From Echinometra lucunter (lineage: Eukaryota; Echinodermata; Echinoidea; Camarodonta; Echinometridae), in the NCBI GenBank assembly GCA_029962745.1, contig CM057157.1:10111496-10175495 (forward strand): a stretch of 64,000 nucleotides of DNA, given 5' to 3'. The translations under genes and the position numbers were made by a program. Below, in pieces: positions 1 through 12,911 of the stretch (positions are counted from its first letter, which is position 1; the number at the start of each line of letters is the position of its first letter). The notes under the pieces were generated by a model. That model did no database searches. It saw only the letters and a program-made list of their open reading frames with translations, and was not told the origin of the DNA.

Positions 1-346
1 GCACCGTAACATGCAGATCCCCTTAGTACATCTACAACCCAAGTTTGGTTGAAAAGTGAGAGACAGTTGCAAAGTTATCTGTCATAAGAGAGTCTTGCAG
101 GTAACTTTAACATTTGACCTCAAATGACCTTTGACTTTACCATGTGACCTCTGAAGGCACCATAACATGAATGTCCCCCAAGTGCATCTATCACCCACGT
201 TTGGTTGCTATTGCAGCAACATGTGCAGAGTTATGTGTCATAAGAGAGTCTTGCAGGTAAACTTTAAGATTTGTGACGGATGGACGACGGACGGACGAAC
301 GCCATTTGGATCCCTTAGTCTCGCCTTCACCTCCGGTTGGCGAGAC
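1..346 (+). repeat. Right-hand end of a satellite-bearing dispersed repeat
   Basis: This sequence matches the array at 57998-59646. It shares the text of the 157-bp unit (CATGTGACCTCT, CATAACATG, GTGTCATAAGAGAGTC), a short CGGA-rich tail at 277-300 and the same terminal block. That block contains a hairpin made by GTCTCGCC and GGCGAGAC and ends at 346. The left part lies outside the window. One DR1-like motif (TGACCTTTGACTT, one mismatch) sits at 125-137. The copy has only about two units, against about nine in the other copy. Confidence 0.8.
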
Positions 347-427
347 AAAAAGGGAAACTACATGAAGATACAGAATACAGTAGACACTGGAAATACAGAA
401 TATAAAATGTGTAGAGTTCCTTCTTAC

Positions 428-654
428 ATTTGGAATGTACTCTGGTTGAGGGCAGTAGTACGGTGGGGCTGGTAGGTAGAACTCTTCAGGTACCAATGAT
501 GTGAAACCCTTGGCTAGAGTGAGACACTCCTCCATCATACTCTCCAGGAGCCAATGTGTCGGGTCCTGCCTGCTAAGGGTAGCTGCTGTCAGGATGTCTG
601 TCAGTGTCTGGCTCAGCATAACCTGGGCTAGCTTATCCTCTTCCACCAGAGAGC
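428..654 (-). CDS. CPLANE1: CPLANE1 exon with LPAPPYYCPQP block
   Basis: The acceptor tttatacatccag precedes 654 and the donor GTAAGA follows 428. The exon is 227 nt: two bases completing a Cys codon, then 75 codons, ending in phase 0. It reads SLVEEDKLAQ..., a helical stretch (LTDILTAATLS...WLLESMMEECLTLAKG), then FTSLVPEEFYLPAPPYYCPQ. The last block is the clearest CPLANE1 signature in the window. The open frame continues past the donor for about 80 codons of poor-complexity sequence, which I take as intron. The next exon must lie outside the window, to the left. Confidence 0.87.
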
Positions 655-3600
655 CTGGATGTATAAATTCATCAATCCATTAGGAATGGTTTTAATCTTT
701 GTAGGGCTTAACAAGACTTGAATGATAACAAGGAAAGATTGTAAATGTCCTGATAACTGTATCTGATTCATTATCCTGGTTTCACAGCAGGCATTAAATT
801 CCGAAAATCTGTTTTTAAAAAAATATTTAAAAAGTGTGAATATTTTGGACCATTAGAAGCATGAACACTATTTGCACAACCTGATCATACTTTCTGTTAG
901 CATTTGTAATAACTTTCTACAAGTTTGCACTTACACACTGAGGAGCTCTTCCTGATGGGCATAGCTGGAGAATCAAGGAGTGATCCATACGATCCTCGTC
1001 TCTGACTCCCTGAGAAGGAGCCCGCCCTCTGGACCTTTTTCCCTGGCTTAGGGGAAGCCTGAGGGTCTAGGATGGGAGTCTGGAGTACTGAATTGAGCCC
1101 CTCCCTTAGGAGGCTTGTGGGAGACAGGTTTGGTGGCAGGAACAGGGATTCATCAAGGGTTCTAGAAGCAAAGGAAAAACAGTCCACAACAAACCTAACT
1201 ATAGCTTGTACCAGGTTTTATCAAGAGAATGCATGTAGATCATGAAATCTGCCCAGATCATTACCAAATTATCATCATTGGAGACAAGTTTCATTTTCAT
1301 CTCTAGCAGTTTCTGGTTCTTGAGATATCATATTGATTTGCCAGAACAAGATGCATAGAGTGGGACCCCAGACAGGATGATGGGCAACTGAAACAGGTCT
1401 ATTATGCCATATACAGATATCATAGAGACTTTGAATAGTTTTAAGGCCACTGGAAGACTTAGAGAAAGGACTAAGTATTTCATGTAGGAGCACCAAGAAA
1501 GAAGACACCCTCATCATGTCTTTGATCATGGTACACAGTTTCAAGTTTCAAACACATACACAACATTCATAAGCAACATGAGTAGACAAGCATTTAAAGA
1601 CGTATGCATAACTGGTACCTTGAGCCTTTGGCCTTGAGTCGGCTCTGAATCTGTGAAGAATAGACTGCCGACAGGGCAAAAGCACTCTTCCAGTCACCCA
1701 GCTCATGGGCAAGCCAGACAGCCTCTGGTACTAGCCCTGACACCAGTAACAGGTTCAGTGTCATGTTGACCGTCCACTTGTCAGACAGTTCCTGCTGCCG
1801 GACACTACTAGTGACAGCCTCATGGGTTATCTGGATCTGTCTTTCATCTATCCCTATGGATAAAAGGAGAGAGGTACAGTGGTAACAGCATAATATTTGA
1901 TATCTGGGAAATATGAATGGATAATCATAGCACGCTATCGTGAGATGCCTATTGTTCTGAACATGTGTTTGTTTTCTTGCCATTTTCCGGATTTGTTCAT
2001 TCACAAGATCATTATTAGGATAAATGTACCTGACAAAAAAAAAAAGCAGTGGTGTTAAGGTTCAAAGTTGCTAGAATATGTCTACATATCAGAGCTTCAT
2101 TTTGTTTCATTATTCTCTCAACTCTCAAGGAACAAAGATGAAACTTTCTTTCCAATACATGTATGTCTCACTTCAGAAGGGGAGAACCATATCCCATTAC
2201 TCCAACATTGTTGAAATATGTGTAACACACAAAATCTTGGCATTCAATTTTTAAAAAAATTATGCTCTATGCATTGGCAACTCATAACATCTCAAGGTAA
2301 TATCAACTACTGCAATTACAAGTGAGTTCTAATAAACACCACAGGTGACTATATAACATATGTACACTCACACTACACTTCATTATTCCTTATGTTTTTG
2401 TTTATAATTAGCATCCATTTACCCGTACAAAAAATAACAAACTAATACTAATCAGCTGCTCAAAACACAAATTAGATGGACAATGAGAGCAGTAATTATC
2501 TATACGAATTCCAAACTGCCTACGTTGCACGTCGCATGGACATGTCTAAACTTTTCCCCTTAATACCTGGCTGACATTCAAGTTAGAAAAGACCTAGTCA
2601 GAAAACAGTCTGATCATTTTTGCACTCATGTCTGGTGAATGTGCTTGTTGCAACCACCTCATTACAAAGCATGAGTTTATTAAAAGCAAATGCTTTTCTT
2701 TTATAACCAGTTTTAAAAACAAAATAGGATTATGTTAGAAAATAACTATGAAATGCTCTTTTTCTTTCATAACAGTTAATCTCTGGATTTTCAAACTGTA
2801 AGTACTGTAAGATACACAATTTCAAACCCACTTTTGGTCAGCATAAAAAAAAATAATTGGTAATAAAAGAAAATGACTGGTATAACCCTATATATCAATT
2901 TTCAAATATGCATAAAACAACAACAAAAACTAGCAGCAAACAAACAAAAAATTTCTGGTTCTATATACAAATAGGAAATGATCACATTATTTTGTTAAAA
3001 TCACAGCATTCCACTAATTTGGGCAAGGTGAGGCTTCTACTTAACTGGGAGTATTAGAAACTGAAACAATATCTTCATGATCATACCTAGAAATGTTTCA
3101 TCCTGTTCTAGTTTTATAATCTGATTGAAATGCAGAATCTAGAGTAGATAATGGCTTGGATCGATAAACATTAATCATTTCCTATTTTCTGAATTTCATT
3201 TACAACTAGAACTGACAACACTGAGAGGCTTAGAGCTTGAATATTAGACAAAAAAATGTGCTTTATGAAACAATTTTCATTTTAATATCGCACAAGTCCT
3301 GGCTATGAAAATTGTCTTCTTGATTTGATTATGATTTGCCAAGGCCTCTATATCAGTCTGATCTGCATTCAATGACAAAAATCAATAGTATACAAGCATG
3401 TGACAGGGTTAATTCTTTCATCTTTCATAATGAAAAGGCAGAGTGAATCTAGTTCAATATACCTCATTAATCTACAATCGTTGGTTTCCATGGCAACGTA
3501 GTTTCGTCACAAACCGAACAAAGGATTAAGTGGCAACAGGTGGGAGTTTGCTGTTGTCTGCGGTGTGCACAAACAACTCATTCAGAGCATGATTTTGCTC

Positions 3601-4305
3601 TCTGATGCACTGTCACGGAGATGTTTGTTAAGACTTGGTAAGAAGCACCTTTTATGCCAAAAAATTGTTTTTCAGCAAATCTCTCACACACCTGTCTAAT
3701 TCAAGCATGGAGTGTGGAGGATTCAGAGTGTTTTTGCAATTGTCTAGGGTACAGGATCGGCATGGTTTTGCTTGTTTGTCAGCAGAGCTAGATTGTTAAA
3801 GGTATACTTGAGTGTTGCAAAGGAAGTCCTGAATTATTCATCATGCACTATCATGAGTTGGTTACACCATCAAAGTGTCTTCTTCAAAGTGTAAACAAAC
3901 CCATAACATCACATTCACAGCTGAAAACTACACTGAATCAACCCATATGCCCACATTATACACTGAGATGCCTGTAGAACTAATTCAGTATCCCTTTCAC
4001 CCATTACTTAAACAATTCTATAGATTTTTACAAATAAAGTTTGAGCATACCGTGCATAAAACAAAGGATGCTTGTAGTCTTGAGGCTTCTGTATAAAAAT
4101 AGTTTTAATTGATACTAAAACTTGATTTTTGCTCATTAGCAGAACTCGAAGCTATACCTTTAACCGGGTATTAAGGCAGGTGTCTCATCAGTTATATAAA
4201 TCCTTAAAGACTTCTAGAGAGTGCACAGAGTTCACTGGCACTTCTTGAATAATCACCTACATCCTCTACCTCTGCTTACTTATTCTTTTTCTTTTCTCTC
4301 CCTCT

Positions 4306-4348
<43 letters not shown>

Positions 4349-4477
4349 CTTCCCCTGTCTTGCTTTATTTTTTTCAGCTTGTGTCTAATATTCATAAAGC
4401 ATTCTTTCCAAACACTGATTTTTATCTCTCTTTGATACTACTGCTGCTGATCTGCACATTAATTAAAAAAAAAAAAA

Positions 4478-4515
<38 letters not shown>

Positions 4516-7500
4516 GTTCTTACATGTACCATACATTCCCTCTCTCACGTGATGCTGAATTACAGTCCCCTGTAAAGTGAATTACCATGATTGATATATG
4601 CTGTGCTTATGAGCACACAATGAAGAAGACCTGAAATTGTACAAACTGAAATGATTATGCACACTGCAGTACACTGAACAGACAATGTTATACATGAATG
4701 TTCAAAGTCACCACCTTGAAATATTTCTAAAAGCTGGAATAAAATGTCAAACCTGTCTTTGACGGGACATGAAGCGGAGGAAGAGGACTCGCCGAGCATG
4801 GTGGGAAGACATAGAGTGGTCGGTTGGTGAAGTAGAGGGACATGAAGCGAGCAAGGCTCTGCACCGCCCTCTGTTGGCAAGGGTTGGCTAGGTAAGGCAC
4901 ATAGACTGGAGTTGAAGTCAGTGAAGCAGGGGGCAGCTTCTGAGATGAGAAAGGATTAAAGGAGGAACAGAGATCTTTTTTTGGTGATATTCCAGATATT
5001 CATCAACTACATGTACTTGATGGACAGACAGATGGAATTCTGTATTTGGTAACCATTTTAAGAAGTGGGGGACATTAAGTAGAGGGTCACCTCCCCCTCG
5101 TTATCTCTTTTTCCTCTGTCTTTGTATCTTTCTCCTCTCTATTACACACATTCCTTATAATTCTTCTCCCCTTCTTTCTATGTATGTACATGTGTATCAT
5201 TCATATGAGATTACAGTAAATTATATTATTTTCAGTCAAAATGAATTCATTAAAACGACGAGTTTAACTGTTTTAGATATCAACCAACCTTACAGACAAT
5301 ATGAAAGTACATTTGTAGACTATTAAACATAAATACATGTACATGCTCTACAGTAAGCCTCCATCCATTATATCTGGTAATTTCTTCAGTAACCTTTAAC
5401 AATTATGAACATTTCTAGTCCTATTTGTGAAATCAAATACGATAACCCAAGTTAGTAGTCCTAAAAAGGTAAGCTATACAGATTTAGATATGGCAATTTG
5501 TTTTGTATTTTTGGTAATGATTCTAATCCTCCTGCTCACTGATACTATTCTATGTTACGGTAGGTCGGAGTCCACAGCCAAAATCTACTGAATTTTACAA
5601 ATATGGTGTTATTCAATACATTTATAGGGATTATCTTTTAATCCCTGGATTAAGTAATCAACTGTCCCACACCCACTGATAGATCCTAATTAATTCACTA
5701 CGTACGTGCTTCGAGTGAGGTGTCAATCACTTTAGGCAATCAGTTGAAAGAAATCAATATTAAACGAGCCAAATACCTTTTTTTCTTAATAGCATACAGC
5801 CAGACATACAGTGCAATAAGTGCTCTGTATTAAAAGCAAAATATGCTTTGTGTCCCCATCCTCACATTACACCTTTGTTTGATTTGATATGATATGATAT
5901 GATATGATATGATGTGATTACATGTATATTTTTGAAGGGTCGCCCCTTCAGAAAATATCATACTATTCTTCAAGGGGGCCCTTTTTCTAGAATATGGAGC
6001 CTTAAATTTCGAAAGAAAATTGAAGAAAAAAAAATGTTAGCCTACATTCATGTATATTTTTCATCAGCATAAATCATTTTTCTTTATCATTACTGTGCTG
6101 AGTAATTTCTTCTTTTTTTTTTTAAAATCATACGACTAGGACTGTACTTTATTGTTACATTGGACATCAAATAACATCTGGGATGTTTATCATGATATAA
6201 ATACCTTTGTCTATACACTCCCACTTAAACAGAAGTAATTAATTATAGCTTCTTGAGCAGTACTTATATCCATTTTTCAATTTCATTTTGTTTTTGTATA
6301 CACAAATATAGGTGTAGCTTGGTTACATGTGATTTATTGCCATACATATTTTTTTATACAAGAGGCCACTCATGAAAAGTTTAGGCATGCGTTCAAAATC
6401 TGCTGCATGATAAACCTTCTCAAATATCATGATTTTATACAAGTAGATTGACGGACAGGAAACTCTGAATTTATTGATGCACCAAACAGAAGTCCTATCG
6501 ATATTGTACTCTTTCATGCTAACACCCTTCCTTTCTAAGATTTCATGCTATCTCAACTGCCAAGTGCATTGCCATCAAGAAAAAAATGAAAATTCTATCC
6601 TTGGTGGCTATTTTTAAAGGAAAACTGGACTTGGTTACCATGCTTGTTGATCTTGCATTACAGTTCAGTTAAGAAAACATGGGGTATTTTCTTCATTAGA
6701 GATGGTTAGTTTTTTTTTTTCAGAGTTTGACTCTGAAAGCACACATGTAGTATTTACGCCCTTTCTCCAGAAAAAAATCCAGTAAGGTCATCACTGTCCA
6801 TCGCAAATTCCTAGATACTCCAAGGAATTCCTTGGATACTCTAGATACATGTACATGTCATTACACAGGCCTTATTGTAATATGAAGACCCTCCCCACCC
6901 CTCCTCCCAACCCTTATCTTTCACTGACACATGCATTACTAAAAGGCTATATTTTGGGATGTTATGCCCAACCAAGGTTTCACATAAGCCTATATGGAGC
7001 AGAGGAAGGGGGGAAATGAGTTTCTGCATATTCTCAAAGACTGTATGCTTATATTATCACAACAATGATCTCAAACCTATAATATCAATATTGCTTTCTT
7101 TGAAATATGTGGTTTTGAAAATTCCTCCTAAAAAGTAAATGAAATACCACCTCACCCCCCTCCCCCCCCCTCCCCAAAAAAGGGTCAACAAACGAATACA
7201 TGTTGCAGTCAACCTTTCAAAACAGGATCCATCCTGCCGCAATGAATCACTGTTTTTAAATCCTATTAATTTCAGAAATTACTTTCTGGCAAAGGAAACC
7301 ATTATCCGCCTCAAAAAAATTTACATCCAAGGGCATGTTTTTGAACGAAATAACTTTCTAATTACTTTAATTCCCAGAGGCTCTTTAAAATGTGTACAAT
7401 CATCATAACTAGAATGAGCTGAGGTTTAGAGTCAAATATGTATCAGATTACAGGGTATTAACTTCTTTGTTAATCCCCCAATGAAATGAAAAACTTGTTT

Positions 7501-10500
7501 ACTTGTCTCTGAAGCTACAGATAATGCCGAATTCAACCCTCAAATCTTTCTTAATTAACTATAAGCCTGCCGACATGTACTAACAGAGAACACATTCTGA
7601 TCTGAATTGATCGGCACGTTTGTTTTTTTCCATAAGAGAAAACACAAATGACATCTTGACATGTCATACACCTTTAACTGGGATATGCATTAAAAACAGA
7701 GAATCCAGATAATACACTGAACCTTTAAAAAACCTACAAAATTTGCTTTTCTTAGAAAACTACAGAGTTGCACAAGAGCAAAATGACTTAACACATGATT
7801 AAACAAATACTGCAATTAAAAAAAGGTGGAAAAGTGCAATTACTGTGACAAATGATAAGAAAACAGAAGAGGATTAAGAATGGAAAAGTACACGAAGAAT
7901 ACTTAATGGAACGATGTGTACAAAAGCATATGCAGAAAATCAGTTTTCAATGATGAAAGTTTTCTTTTATACTGCAGAACAATAAAATAGAGAAAGTTGA
8001 TTGTTAATGCATTGGCATATGCAGTGTTGGTATATATGACCTACTGACATGTGATTATGGAAGTTTATATGTGGTTATGTGATTACCGTCTAGCCTAAGA
8101 TATGATACATTGACATGTGATGTGTTAGAATGTGGCAGTGTGGTATGTGGTAGATGTGGTGTGGATGGGTTTTTGTGGATACAACATCTGAGGGCTCAAG
8201 TTGACCACATATGCTACACACCCTCAAATATTTCAACAGACCTGTGTTCATGAGTATAGGCAATTTCATTAATGTTTTTACTGGAACTGCTCTCCCTATT
8301 TATGCTTTATTGTTAAGCACAGTTGAGTATATTCCTATAGAAATTGCGCAATATAAATTTACAATCATTATTATCATTATATTTCATGATGAACTCCATA
8401 GTCCTTTGTATAATTCTCTTTTGAAATGGTTTTGAAATGGTGATTACTGAAAATCTTATAAACTGTACCTTACACTTTTTGTACAAAAACAATTTGGTTC
8501 CAGAAGGCAACAGGTTAAAAATCACTTTGGTCTGTGCAAAAGCCCATGACTGCAAATTTTAAGCAATGTTGTTGCTACATGTACATATAACTAGCTATTC
8601 TGTACATGTTATACTGTATTTTTCTATGATTTCTGATATATTGATATAAACATATAAACAAATTTTCAATACAAGAAAGTGGCTTTGTGTGTGATATAAG
8701 TTTGAAGCATTTACAGGAACTATAGAATGATTTACAGTTCATTGGCCGGGCAAGTAAAAGGAAAGAGGAACGAAGTGGATGTTCACATTACCTTGTGATT
8801 CAGAAAAAGGTTTAGTCATTCAATTTTGTTTTTCAGGGAATATTTCAATCTAGACATGAGTGAAAAACATCATCTGTTGTACAAACTCTCACTTGTCTCG
8901 AAAAACAATGACATAGCTAGCTTCCATGAAAGAGAGAAAGTGGGTAGGAGAGTTGGAGAGAGAAAGAGATGAGTGAGACAGACAAGGTAACAGAGACAAG
9001 GTGACAGAAAGTTAAAGCTGTAGGGATGAAGGGAGTGCAAGAAAAAGGGCTACATTAAAGAGTGCAAGTGGGAAGAAAGAGATGGTGTGTAAAAGAAAGA
9101 AAAAGAAAATGAGAGGGAAAGGGAGAGAGAGAGAGAGAGAGAGTGAGTGAAAGGTAGGGGAAAAGGGGTGGAGAAAAGTGATAACGGAAAAACAAATTCC
9201 CCCGTAAATTAACCCGTTAACTACTGAATTTTCAAATTCCCATAGACTTTGTACAGGGGAAAAAGGGCTACATTAAAGAGTGCAAGTGGGAAGAAAGAGA
9301 TGGTGTGTAAAAGAAAGAAAAAGAAAATGAGAGGGAGGGAGGGAGAGAGAGAGAGAGAGAGTGAGTGAAAGGTAGGGGAAAAGGGGTGGAGAAAAGTGAT
9401 AACGGAAATACAAATTCCCCGTAAATTAACCCGTTAACTACTGAATTTTTCAATTCCCATAGACTTTGTACAGGGGCTACCTGGTTCCAGTAGCCAAGTA
9501 AGAAATTCAGAGACAAGAGAGGGACAGACAGGCAGAAAGAGAGAGAGAGAACCCCCCCCCCCCCCCCCAGACATATAGCAAAGGAGAGTAATAGAGAGAT
9601 ATGAAAAGAAAGATTACAAAGGTAGAGAGAAAAGGAGAATGAGACAGACAACATAGATCAAAGACTCGCATAGAGAGAAAATAAGAGAGATGGGGATGAG
9701 AGTGAATGCAAGAGAAAGAGAAAAAGGAGTGTGTGAGCAAATAATCCCAGTGGAAAGTGATTCATGATGATCAAGACACTCAGAAAAACAAACTGTCAAG
9801 AAAACTTTTGATCACAAACAAGATGCACATGTGACAGATAACCACAATTTTATAACCATAACCATTAATTCATACTACGCAAACAAGAACATGCATTGCT
9901 TTAAAGGTACATGAACAGGAATGAAAAAAACAAAAATCATAAAAACACCCAACAAACACCTCAATATACTTTTTCAGACACAGTTGGATACATCATGCAC
10001 TCCCTATGAATATATGCATTGGTTTTTTGAATTCAATTTTCTCACCTTTCATATTTCAAATCTTAAAACCATAAATGATTTTGTTATCTGATAATAAATA
10101 AAGATTGGTGCATCATATATTTGGATATGTGAATGTAAAAGAGGTATGTTGTTGATGGTACAATGAACTAAGTCCAGAGATATTATACCTGCATATCTTT
10201 ACGTGGTAGGTCTGGCAGCCTTCGGCCTCGTCTCTCAGGACCCGTTACAGTCCCAACGTTCTGGCATGTGATGAGAGAGTCGGCAAGCTCTAGCACCCTC
10301 TGAAGTTCACCTTCTACCAGGTGAGTGTAGAGTATCCCTAGCAACGAAGCTTCCACTATCTGATCCTGAAGTGATGCCTCCTCTGCCTCTCTGTCCCACG
10401 CAGCAGTGTTCTCAAAACTTGTCTTTGTGTCTTCTGGAAGTTGCTTGGAGGATGCAGTTGGGTGATGGGGGTCGGATGTAGACAATTCTGGAAATGGTTG

Positions 10501-12774
10501 CTGGGATCTTCTTTTCCTATGTGACGGGTGAGGTCGAGGGTCAGCAATTGCTAGGTGCCATAACCTAACTGCTTTGGCTGGAAGATTCTTAATGTAGCAT
10601 TCACATCCTAGAGTAGAGGGTGATCAGTAATGAGATATGAACAATGTCAACATCTTAATCACTTGGTGGGTCCTACAACCATTTCATGCTGTGCAAATAA
10701 GGACATCTATTAAATATATTATTTAGTCCCTTTACAATGATCAGCTCCTGTCTTTGATCTTGATGTTGAAATATGTCAGAATTTCCTTAACATCAGTTAT
10801 GATAAGGTTTAGTGATGCACTTTGATTTTTAACCATTGCAAACTGAGTATTTGGGGCTTGCGTTTATTTTTTAGTAGCATTGGAACACAACTTTTTTTGC
10901 ATGAAGGCCAGAGTGAAATAAATGTACAAAAATGTCTAAGAAAATGGAAAGCCTAACATTCCCAGTCCCAAAGTATTATAGAAGATAACATTTACAACAG
11001 TAATGTGATACTAGTACATGTCAAGTCGCATGAAGAATCATAACTTGAAATTATCATGATAGTGCTCAAGCACGAAATCTTCATAATCTAACCATCTTAA
11101 TAAGCATACATTTCAACCCTGCATTGGCTCTTTCAAGATCTGATCATCTTGATACTGTCTAGATGAGGATGGAAGTCACAATTAAGGCTAGATATCAGGA
11201 AATCTCATATCCACAAAGGGTTCAAGTATATCTTGACAATGTGCAGTATGCCTTCAAAGTGTATGGAAGTAACTGCCTCATAGAATTACAAAGCATTATC
11301 TGTTGTTCACTAATCAACAAGACTAGCTTTCTGAAACCTGATCCCCTCCCTATGTGATTTAAGATATCTCCACTTTACCATAGGCGTGGACAGGATTTCA
11401 TTTTAGAGGGGGTGGTAGTGAGCACGTGATACTGAGCAGGTGAAGCGCACTCCCTAGGGGGGAGGACGCAGAAGCTTTGACGTTTCTTTATCATCACTCC
11501 TTGTCGGCTCTTTCTCTTCCTATGTTCTGCCACCTTTTTCTCTCTTTTTTTTTTTCCTGCTGCCTTTTTTTTTTGGGGGGGGGGGGGAACTGCCTCAATC
11601 ACTCCACTTGCAACGAGGGTGCACTTTCCTGTAAATGTCTTATCTTTTTTTGTCTTTTCCTGAGATCAGTATTCAACTTTCAACCTTTCTGTCAAGAAAG
11701 CCCATATCTCTAGATCTTCATTAATTTTTGTACCCTTACATATAGTTAAGCCAAAGAGATACATGTACATATTTCGAAGTCTGATCCAAACAATATGTGC
11801 TCCATGTCCTCGAGTGCTTTGAAGCAAACAATGTGTTTTCAGTATGACTAAGTTTTGATGAAAGACCGCTATTACTTACAAAGGAGATGCAACCTTTCCA
11901 TCATATATTATATCAGAAATGTATTCAATTTAATCTCACATAGTGTCTATTCATCATCAGTTAATAAATTTGTTAATTTCAGCTTATTTTTCAAAGATAT
12001 GAACGATATATGAATTTAGAAAAGGCTAAAATCTATATTTTGCCTTTCAAATTTCATTTTTTTATTTTAAAGGCTCAAACGAAAAGCAAAGTCCTAATGT
12101 GCTAACACAAAATATCTAGCCTAGGTCTGGGAGCTTTTAACTGCAAGACCTAACATTTAGTATTGAAATTTGCTCATCTTCTGATCAAATTACTGCAGCA
12201 TCCTTCAATCAGGCTTCTAAAATATTGCCTTGCATCACTTCAAGGTTTCAAATGGAAAGTAAGTTTTAACACACTGAGCTTGATGATCAGGAGTTATATC
12301 TATGTTTTACCTTTCAGATATGCTTTATTGGAGAGACGAGTCCATTTACTATGGAGGTGGAGAGGTACACTGTAGCCATGGAGGTGCAGCTGTCTCTGCA
12401 CATAGCACAGCAGCTGGACAAGTTCATTTTGCTGTCTGGTGAAATGGGACACCCCTTTAGCACGAGTGGAGCATTCAAGAAGTTTGTTGACATGTCTGTA
12501 GAGTCTTTTCCAAATTGGGACCAGTCTGCATAAATAAGAAAAAATGAAGGAAAATGGCTTTGAAAAACTATATGTGTATTCTGATGGCAATTTTCAAACT
12601 ACACTCTATCAAACATCTTGTGAAGAACATATATTTACCACCAGGGGCGTAGACAGCGGGGGGGATGAGGGGTATGCATCCCCCCCACCTCACAAGGTGG
12701 GGGGGATGACATGTACAATCATCCCCCCCAGGTTTTAGGGAAGGACAATAATAATAATAATAATAATAATAATG

Positions 12775-12814
<40 letters not shown>

Positions 12815-12872
12815 CAACAACAACAACAATAATAATAATAATAATAATAATGATAACAACAACAACAACAAC

Positions 12873-12911
<39 letters not shown>

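Larger units (their letters stand above)
4940..10188. other. Intron, simple repeats and a tandem duplication
   Basis: This 5.2 kb intron contains a GATAT microsatellite (5882-5916), a C-rich tract at about 7147-7183, a purine-rich tract from about 8930, the 218-bp tandem duplication at 9041-9476 and a poly-C run at 9552-9568. Open frames inside it are low-complexity shadows. No exon is required, since the flanking exons both abut in phase 0. Confidence 0.7.

Noticed and set aside
1275..1544. 89-codon minus-strand frame between two CPLANE1 exons
   Set aside because: There are no matching splice sites, and the flanking exons already join in phase.
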